Of a stretch of 64,000 nucleotides of DNA, positions 58,702 through 64,000 are shown one piece after another. Each line of letters begins with the position of its first letter. The first letter of the stretch is position 1. Both the position numbers and the translations under genes were made by a program. Under the pieces are notes generated by a model. It was not told the origin of the DNA. It ran no database searches and saw only the letters and a list, made by a program, of their open reading frames with translations. The stretch is from an uncultured Opitutia bacterium (GTDB taxonomy: Bacteria; Verrucomicrobiota; Verrucomicrobiia; Opitutales; Coraliomargaritaceae), in contig CAKZOI010000022.1 in assembly GCA_937136395.1 (NCBI GenBank), positions 310,001 through 374,000 on the forward strand, read 5' to 3'.

Positions 58702-60111
58702 TTAGACTCCAGGGAAGTTGAAGTATTTTTGTGCATTGTTAAAGCAAATGCCTGCGATGAGTTCGTCGAGGAGGTCTTTGTCGTCAGGAATGAGGCCTGC
58801 TTCGACGTCCTGTCCGATCACACCGCAAAGTAGGCGGCGGAAGTATTCGTGGCGCGGGAAGCTGAGGAAGCTGCGTGAATCGGTCAACATGCCGACAAAT
58901 TTGCTGAGCAGTCCGACACTTGAGAGCACATCGATTTGTGTGCGCATACCGTCGAGCGTGTCGACGTGCCACCAGCCGGAGCCGAGCTGCATCTTACCCG
59001 CGACGCTGCCATCTTGATAGCTACCCATGAGTGTCGCAAACGGGTAGAGGTAGGCTGGGTTGATGTGGTAGAAGATTGTTTTCGGTAAGGCGTCTGCAGA
59101 TGCCAAGCTGTCGAGGAAGGCGACCGTTTTCCGAGCGACGGGTTCGTCGAGCATGGAGTCGTAACCTGTGTCAGGTCCGAGTTGTTTGAACATCTTGGTG
59201 TTGTTGTTGCGGATTGGGCCGAGGTGAAGCTGCATTGTCCAACCGCGTGCGGTATTCCAGCTGGCGACTGCTTGCATCAGGTAGGTCATCCACTGCTCGG
59301 CTTCGTCGGTGCTGGGTGCTTCAGAGTTGCGGAGCTTTGTAAAGATGGCCTCTGCTTGGCTGTCGCTGCAGGCAATGTATGGGCATGCTTCGAGACCGTG
59401 GTCGGTCAAGCGGCAGCCGTGCTGATGAAAGAAGTCGTGCCGAGACTTTAGTGCGCTGAGGAAGTCGGCGGCTGTTTGGACTACTTGACCGGAGACATTT
59501 GCGAGCTGATCGGTCCATGTGTTCCAAGCGTCTAGGTCCGTAGTGATCATTCCTTTGTCAGGACGGAAGGTCGGGAACATTTTGGTGGTATGACCATTGG
59601 CGTTGAACGCAATGTGGTGCTCTAAGGTATCGATCGGGTCGTCGGTGGTGCCGACGGCGCGGACGTCGAATTGCTTGCAAATGTTTTGTGTGCTAAAGCT
59701 GTCTTCGGCAATTTTCGCGTTGGCTTGCTCCCAAATAGTATCGGCGGTTTGTGGGCTCAGCACGAGGTCGCAATCGAAGTAGCGCTTGAGCTCAAGGTGG
59801 GTCCAATGGTGGAGTGGGTTGCGAACGGTTTGTGGGACAGTGCGCGCCCAGGCATCGAACTTTTCTTTAGGACTGCTGTCCTTGCCCGTGATCAATGCTT
59901 CAGGCTCGCCGGCAGCACGTAAGGCACGCCATTTGTAATGGTCGCCGCCAAGCCACATATCAGCGAGGTTCGAGAATCGAGCATTTCCCGCCACCTCAGC
60001 AGGGTTCAAGTGACAGTGGTAGTCCATGATCGGCTGTGAAGCCGCGACTTCATGGAAAAGGCGTTGTGCTGTTTTGTTGGGTAGAAGGAAGTCTTCGTTT
60101 AAGTAGGTCAT
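58702..60111 (-). CDS. uxaC: Glucuronate/galacturonate isomerase
   Basis: Isomerises D-glucuronate to D-fructuronate or D-galacturonate to D-tagaturonate. 469 residues from ATG 60111. Amidohydrolase-like MDYHCHLNPAEVA near 28-40 with the H-x-H motif; family segments RYFDCDLVLSPQTAD near 108, GTTDDPIDTLEHH near 155, LHLGPIRNNNTKMF near 300 and FPRHEYFRRLLCG near 412. First step of hexuronate use. Its operon (uxaC, SDR upstream, two dehydrogenases downstream) is divergent from an AraC-family regulator. Confidence 0.94.
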   Translation of the reverse strand: MTYLNEDFLLPNKTAQRLFHEVAASQPIMDYHCHLNPAEVAGNARFSNLADMWLGGDHYKWRALRAAGEPEALITGKDSSPKEKFDAWARTVPQTVRNPLHHWTHLELKRYFDCDLVLSPQTADTIWEQANAKIAEDSFSTQNICKQFDVRAVGTTDDPIDTLEHHIAFNANGHTTKMFPTFRPDKGMITTDLDAWNTWTDQLANVSGQVVQTAADFLSALKSRHDFFHQHGCRLTDHGLEACPYIACSDSQAEAIFTKLRNSEAPSTDEAEQWMTYLMQAVASWNTARGWTMQLHLGPIRNNNTKMFKQLGPDTGYDSMLDEPVARKTVAFLDSLASADALPKTIFYHINPAYLYPFATLMGSYQDGSVAGKMQLGSGWWHVDTLDGMRTQIDVLSSVGLLSKFVGMLTDSRSFLSFPRHEYFRRLLCGVIGQDVEAGLIPDDKDLLDELIAGICFNNAQKYFNFPGV

Positions 60112-60205
60112 GAGATAAATGGCTAATGCTAAATAGGTAATGGCTAATGAGTGATCGAAATGGCAGCGGACATTCACTTAACCATTATTCAATAGTCATT
60201 AGAAA

Positions 60206-60991
60206 TTAAATGGTCATCGATGCGTAGCCACCGTCGACGACGATTTCGGCGCCGTTCATGAAGCTCCCAGCATCACTTGCGAGCAGCAGCGTGGCGCCGA
60301 CGAGCTCTTGAGCTTCACCGAAACGCTTGGCAGGTGTATGGCCCATGATCGATGCGACACGTTCTGCGTTGAGCACTTTCTTGTTTTGCTCGGCAGGGAA
60401 AAAGCCTGGCACGATGGTATTGACGCGCACTTTTTGCTCGGCCCATTCGCGAGCCAGGTTTTTGGAGAGATTGTGCACCGCTGCCTTGGTCGCAGAGTAG
60501 GTGAAGACACGCGAGAGAGGAATAATGCCGCTCATCGAGCCAATGTTGATGATGCTGCCACCTTCGCCGCGTTCAACGAGGTATTTGCCAAAGATTTGCG
60601 AGGCAAAGAGAACCGCCTTTAAGTTGGTGTTTAAGATGTTGTCGAACTCGTCTTCTTCGATGTCGAAGATCGGGGTCGGTGAGTTGACGCCTGCGCCGTT
60701 GACGAGGATGTCGATTTTGCCGGACTTCGCGATCACCTTGTCGAGTAGCTCCTGAATGGATGCCTTCGAGTTGACGTCGACTTTTTCAAAATAGGCTTTG
60801 CCGCCAGCGGCCTCAATTTTCGCGAGGCGTGCAGCGGCTTTTTCTTCGCTGCGGCCGACAAGCACGGTTTCAGCGCCCGCTGCGGCAAGGCCTTCAGCCA
60901 TTGCGCCACAGAGTTCACCAGTGCCGCCGATAACGACAGCTACTTTGTTTTCGAGTCCGAAGAGAGAATTTAGGTAGGTTGAGGAAGACAT
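60206..60991 (-). CDS. Short-chain dehydrogenase, probably D-mannonate/fructuronate-type
   Basis: NAD(P)-dependent SDR, 261 residues from ATG 60991 (GTG at 60997 adds two). Nucleotide loop [20 protein letters not shown] near 17-36 (TGxxxGxG variant), NGAGVN near 98, catalytic Ser in [10 protein letters not shown] near 147 and [10 protein letters not shown] near 163, closing [10 protein letters not shown]. SDRs next to uxaC commonly act as fructuronate reductases (YjmF-type) yielding mannonate. UxuA, the usual next enzyme, is not visible. Confidence 0.85.
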   Translation of the reverse strand: MSSSTYLNSLFGLENKVAVVIGGTGELCGAMAEGLAAAGAETVLVGRSEEKAAARLAKIEAAGGKAYFEKVDVNSKASIQELLDKVIAKSGKIDILVNGAGVNSPTPIFDIEEDEFDNILNTNLKAVLFASQIFGKYLVERGEGGSIINIGSMSGIIPLSRVFTYSATKAAVHNLSKNLAREWAEQKVRVNTIVPGFFPAEQNKKVLNAERVASIMGHTPAKRFGEAQELVGATLLLASDAGSFMNGAEIVVDGGYASMTI

Positions 60992-61066
60992 CACCACATA
61001 GTATCAGAAATACTGGCGCGTATAAATGGATTGCTCTCTCATTAATTTGCACTTTTTAATCATTCT

Positions 61067-61897
61067 GTGTCACATTCATTATCCATATCCAATTCAGACG
61101 TTCCCTTTGAGGGCGTGGAGCTTGTCGACCGGCCATGGTTCCCTTACTTATGCACTGAAGTTGATCATTGGCAGTGGAAAACAGCAGGCGACGGGCACTA
61201 TAATTTTTGGGTCGCGCTCTCGGGCGATGGGTATTTGACCTGCGATGGGGAGACTTTTCGGATAAAACCCGGAATGTTTTTCATTTTTTCACCACAGCAG
61301 AATATATCGGCTGCCCATTATTCAGGGCCACGTATTACTCGGTTTTCCGCTCACTTTCATCCGTTGAAGTCGGGTGAACGAGTTGTCGATCTGGGTAAAG
61401 ACTATCGAATGCTCGGGCAGGAGGCTCAGTCGTTGCCCACTTTGCAGCGTCGGATTGATGCATTGATGCGTATCGCGATGCGACGTGAAGATGATGCGAT
61501 TTTGGCAGAACATCTGTATGATCTGATCCGCGAGGTGTGCGGAGGGGTTGATTCGTCGGGCGATGTCATGGTGCATCCCCGTGTCGCTGAAGCGATTCGT
61601 GTGTTCCGAGAAGATCCATCCTCGGTGCAGTCGATTGATGCCTTGGCGAAACAGCTCGGGGTCTCACGTTCACATTTTGACCGAGAGTTCACCGGGCAAG
61701 TTGGCCAAGCGCCGAAACAGTTTTTGATCAACTGTAAGATTATTGAGGCGCGTCGGTATTTAGAAAGTAGTCAGTTGCGGGTAGGCGAGATCGCCGAAGC
61801 GCTTGGTTACAAAGATATTTATTTCTTTAGTCGCCAATTTAAGCAGAGCTGTGGGATGTCACCTGTGAAGTATCGTCAGTCGCTGCGCAGAGGCTGA
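61067..61897 (+). CDS. AraC-family transcriptional regulator
   Basis: 276 residues from GTG 61067. N-terminal cupin-like ligand domain (about 20-110, [30 protein letters not shown]) and C-terminal double HTH (about 165-270: [47 protein letters not shown]). Divergently placed 76 bp from the uxaC/SDR operon, so it probably senses a uronate or derivative and controls that operon (inference from position). Confidence 0.9.
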   Translation: MSHSLSISNSDVPFEGVELVDRPWFPYLCTEVDHWQWKTAGDGHYNFWVALSGDGYLTCDGETFRIKPGMFFIFSPQQNISAAHYSGPRITRFSAHFHPLKSGERVVDLGKDYRMLGQEAQSLPTLQRRIDALMRIAMRREDDAILAEHLYDLIREVCGGVDSSGDVMVHPRVAEAIRVFREDPSSVQSIDALAKQLGVSRSHFDREFTGQVGQAPKQFLINCKIIEARRYLESSQLRVGEIAEALGYKDIYFFSRQFKQSCGMSPVKYRQSLRRG

Positions 61898-61926
61898 ATG
61901 CGGCTAACTTCAGAAGATGTTTGGTG

Positions 61927-61961
61927 AAAAGCTGGAGGGTTGCGCTCCGTCGCAACCGTGG
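61927..61961. repeat. Copy of the GCGACGGAGCGC repeat, inverted
   Basis: AAAAGCTGGAGGGTTGCGC then TCCGTCGCAACC; reverse complement of the element inside the 178-bp tandem repeat at 19100 and 19281. Located in the gap between the AraC gene and the SRPBCC gene. Confidence 0.75.
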
Positions 61962-62083
61962 ATAGTTCGAAGCATTTAGGCGGTTTTGTGGCAATGACGG
62001 AGTATTACCCTCCAGGTAGAGTGATGAATGCCATTTCACTAAAGTCAGATTACGATTAAGACGTCGAAAGTGAAAGATTCCTA

Positions 62084-62545
62084 CTATTGGGATAGGCAGC
62101 CTGGAGTGACCTTCTCGCGGTGATCGAATATGTGTTTCAATTTATTCTTCACATAGAGACAGTGGGCAATCGATCCGAAGGGGCCGAAAGGCATGACATA
62201 GTTCACGCGATCGACAAAACGAATGCCGCCTTCGACTTCGGTGATTTCATGGTAGTGATACCAGACTTTGTAGGGGCCGATACGCTGTTCATCGACAAAG
62301 GAGAGTTGCTCTCGAATGTGTTTTAATTCGGTCAGCCAGGTCTGCTTACCGAGCAATGGGATGCCTACTTTGTATTCGATAAGGAGCCCGTTATACATCT
62401 TTTCGGGCACTTCAGTAATGATTTCGAAAGAAAGGTCATCGGGTGTGATGGTATCGAGATTTTTTGGCGAACTGATAAAGTCCCAAGCGGTGGCTAGGTC
62501 TGTCTGGATGATCTGTTCGCGGTAGAGTTGATATATTTTTGGCAT
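62084..62545 (-). CDS. SRPBCC-family ligand-binding protein
   Basis: 153 residues, START/PYP-like helix-grip fold: opening Q-I-TDLATAWDFISSPKNLDTITPDDL typical of SRPBCC proteins of the polyketide-cyclase/CoxG-like type, then strand-rich middle (YKVWYHYHEITEVEGGIRFVD) and a C-terminal amphipathic helix. Binds hydrophobic ligands. Divergent from the desaturase gene; such proteins are often found in lipid-modification clusters with a desaturase and DUF1295. Confidence 0.8.
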   Translation of the reverse strand: MPKIYQLYREQIIQTDLATAWDFISSPKNLDTITPDDLSFEIITEVPEKMYNGLLIEYKVGIPLLGKQTWLTELKHIREQLSFVDEQRIGPYKVWYHYHEITEVEGGIRFVDRVNYVMPFGPFGSIAHCLYVKNKLKHIFDHREKVTPGCLSQ

Positions 62546-62634
62546 ATCAAATACATCGTAATCGACAGAGGTAACTTACGGTGTAAATATCTGTAAGGAT
62601 TTTGCCTCTGTGTCGTTCACTTAAATACACTTCT

Positions 62635-63549
62635 ATGGCTTCAATACGTAATATTTTTCGACACGCCCTTCAAGATGAAGATAATCGCCTGCTAATGGCA
62701 TCTTCGCCAATTTTTATTATGCACATTTTGGCGCTGGGTGCTTTGTTTACAGGTTTCAGTTGGGCTGCGGTGCTTGCTTTACTGATCACATACGTGGTGC
62801 GTGTGTTTGCCTTAACAGCAGGCTTTCATCGGTATTTCTCACATCGATCGTTTAAGACCAGCCGCACCTTTCAGTTTATTATGGCATGGGTGGGCACGTC
62901 CGCAGCTCAACTGGGCCCAATGTGGTGGGCAGCGAATCATCGTCATCATCATCAGCACTCAGATAAGGAAGAGGATATACACTCACCAGTAGTCAAAGAT
63001 GCTTTTTGGGCACATATCGGTTGGGTGATGTGCCGTGCGTATGGCACGATTCAGCACCATCGGATAAAGGACTTAAACAAGTATCCTGAGCTCCGCTTCA
63101 TCGATCGCTTTCACATCTTACCCGTTTTGTCGTTAATAGGACTACTGTATGTCGTCGGCGCAGGGTTAAATATATATTTCCCAAGCCTTGGGACCAGCGG
63201 TATGCAGATGGTTATGTGGGGTTTCTTCTTAAGCACAATCCTAGTGTATCATGTGACCTTCTGTGTGAATTCGGTCACGCATATCGTTGGTTCAAAGCGT
63301 TTTAATAATGATGACGAAAGTCGTAACAGTTGGTGGGTGGCGTTACTTACCTTCGGGGAGGGCTGGCATAATAACCATCACCGTTGGCCCCTTTCGGCGC
63401 GTCAAGGCATGTATTGGTGGGAGTTCGATTTGAGTTACCTATTGTTGTGCGGCTTGGAGAAAGTCGGACTTGTTTGGGACATTAAGGTGTATCCGAAAAG
63501 TATCTATGAAGAAGCTGCAAATATCACAGTTGATGATAAAGCTGTATGA
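62635..63549 (+). CDS. Fatty acid (acyl-CoA) desaturase
   Basis: Di-iron membrane desaturase. 304 residues from ATG 62635 (upstream frame to 62602 is not needed). The three His boxes are GFHRYFSHRS (about 63-70), NHRHHHQHSDKEED (about 101) and GEGWHNNHHRWP (about 248), the delta-9 type H-x4-H, H-x2-HH, H-x2-HH arrangement. Four hydrophobic segments. Its stop overlaps the next gene's ATG (ATGA), so they are translationally coupled. Confidence 0.93.
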   Translation: MASIRNIFRHALQDEDNRLLMASSPIFIMHILALGALFTGFSWAAVLALLITYVVRVFALTAGFHRYFSHRSFKTSRTFQFIMAWVGTSAAQLGPMWWAANHRHHHQHSDKEEDIHSPVVKDAFWAHIGWVMCRAYGTIQHHRIKDLNKYPELRFIDRFHILPVLSLIGLLYVVGAGLNIYFPSLGTSGMQMVMWGFFLSTILVYHVTFCVNSVTHIVGSKRFNNDDESRNSWWVALLTFGEGWHNNHHRWPLSARQGMYWWEFDLSYLLLCGLEKVGLVWDIKVYPKSIYEEAANITVDDKAV

Positions 63550-64000
63550 GTGAATTTTGGATCAGTCTATTTGTTGTTGGAGTCTTTGTTGCAGGAGCCG
63601 CCTATTTGTTAGCACTACGTCTAAAGCTGATGGCGGTAGTCGATTTAGTTTGGACGGCAGGTTTAGGCATTGGTGCGATCGCCTATTTATTTGTTTCAGG
63701 GCAAGATAGTCTCCGAGCTTATGTCGTGACTTTATTGATCGCAATTTGGTCCTTGCGGCTGACCTATCACTTGCTGACAGATCGTGTGCTTCAGCGAGAA
63801 GAAGATCCGCGCTACAAAGATCTCGCAGATTTTTGGGGTGCTTCAGCGAAGCGTAATTTCCTAGGCCTCTTTTTGGCGCAAGTGGTGTTTGTCGCTCTTT
63901 TTTTGTGGCCTCTATCGATTGCAATCGATGCAGAACCGTCCAGATGGATGTGGCTTGATTGGTTGGGCGTTTTGATCGCTATGACTGCATTCATGGGCGA
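63546..64000 (+). CDS. DUF1295 membrane protein, 3' end cut by window edge
   Basis: First 151 codons visible. Hydrophobic protein with five or so helices and the DUF1295 (steroid 5-alpha-reductase-like) signature WSLRLTYHLLTDR near 76-88 followed by EDPRYKDLADFWG near 94-106. Overlaps the desaturase stop by 4 bp. Together with the SRPBCC gene it fits the marine-bacterial lipid clusters that contain a desaturase, a cyclopropane-synthase-like enzyme and DUF1295. The C-terminus is beyond the window. Confidence 0.8.
   Translation, partial: MSEFWISLFVVGVFVAGAAYLLALRLKLMAVVDLVWTAGLGIGAIAYLFVSGQDSLRAYVVTLLIAIWSLRLTYHLLTDRVLQREEDPRYKDLADFWGASAKRNFLGLFLAQVVFVALFLWPLSIAIDAEPSRWMWLDWLGVLIAMTAFMG

Overview
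The window looks like a chromosomal segment of a marine Verrucomicrobiota bacterium, probably class Opitutae (Coraliomargarita/Puniceicoccaceae-like). This is inferred, not proven, from a fused lpxC-fabZ gene followed by lpxA (Gram-negative, lipid A-making), an SHD1-type secreted protein, a chromosomal integron integrase, a REP-associated transposase, weak Shine-Dalgarno signals and roughly 50% GC. Coding is dense, mostly housekeeping, on both strands.

Layout. 0-12 kb: SMC (cut by the left edge), a small membrane zinc-ribbon protein, guaA, a secreted LolA-like protein, hisD, a Ppx/GppA phosphatase divergent from obg, an SHD1 protein and an acyl-activating enzyme. 12-15.2 kb: accessory island with an IS110-type transposase stub, two small leftward ORFs (one AT-rich and nuclease-like) and an integron integrase broken by one in-frame TGA. 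15.4-29 kb: lipid-type ABC exporter, RRM protein, alr (apparently without an ordinary start codon) beside a 178-bp tandem repeat, tsaB, a SIS protein, a nitronate monooxygenase split by an in-frame TAG, an AEC carrier, ilvA, a TPMT-like methyltransferase, a SulP transporter and hisN-like phosphatase. 29-37.5 kb: exonuclease, fmt, rpmA/rplU, the 5-oxoprolinase set pxpBCA, lpxC-fabZ and lpxA. 37.8-46 kb: decayed tract with a frameshifted DUF4405 gene, a TonB receptor with two frameshifts, cupin and outer-membrane-protein remnants, and a REP-flanked RAYT transposase carrying a TGA; intact aldo/keto reductase, aroE and prepilin peptidase genes lie within it. 46.3-56.4 kb: SRP RNA, dnaX with an A10 slippery run, msrB, alkaline phosphatase, slyX-like, ubiE/menG, an atypical ClpX-like ATPase, an HU/IHF protein and hisS. 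56.4-64 kb: a hexuronate-type cluster (Ldh-family dehydrogenase, 2-hydroxyacid dehydrogenase, uxaC, SDR) divergent from an AraC regulator, then a lipid cluster (SRPBCC, desaturase, DUF1295) cut by the right edge.

The most interesting points are: dnaX reads to a TAG directly after A10, whereas a -1 shift on A-AAA-AAG opens a 100-codon extension, which suggests a short/long pair; the protein has also lost the usual zinc-module cysteines. The RAYT lies between copies of its own palindromes. The integrase is a clear IntI type with two ORFs pointing away from it like cassettes. At least five genes differ from an intact frame by one or two small lesions; this may be genuine decay or assembly error, and the sequence alone cannot decide. 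I found no CRISPR array, no prophage, no tRNA gene and no clearly novel multi-gene system.
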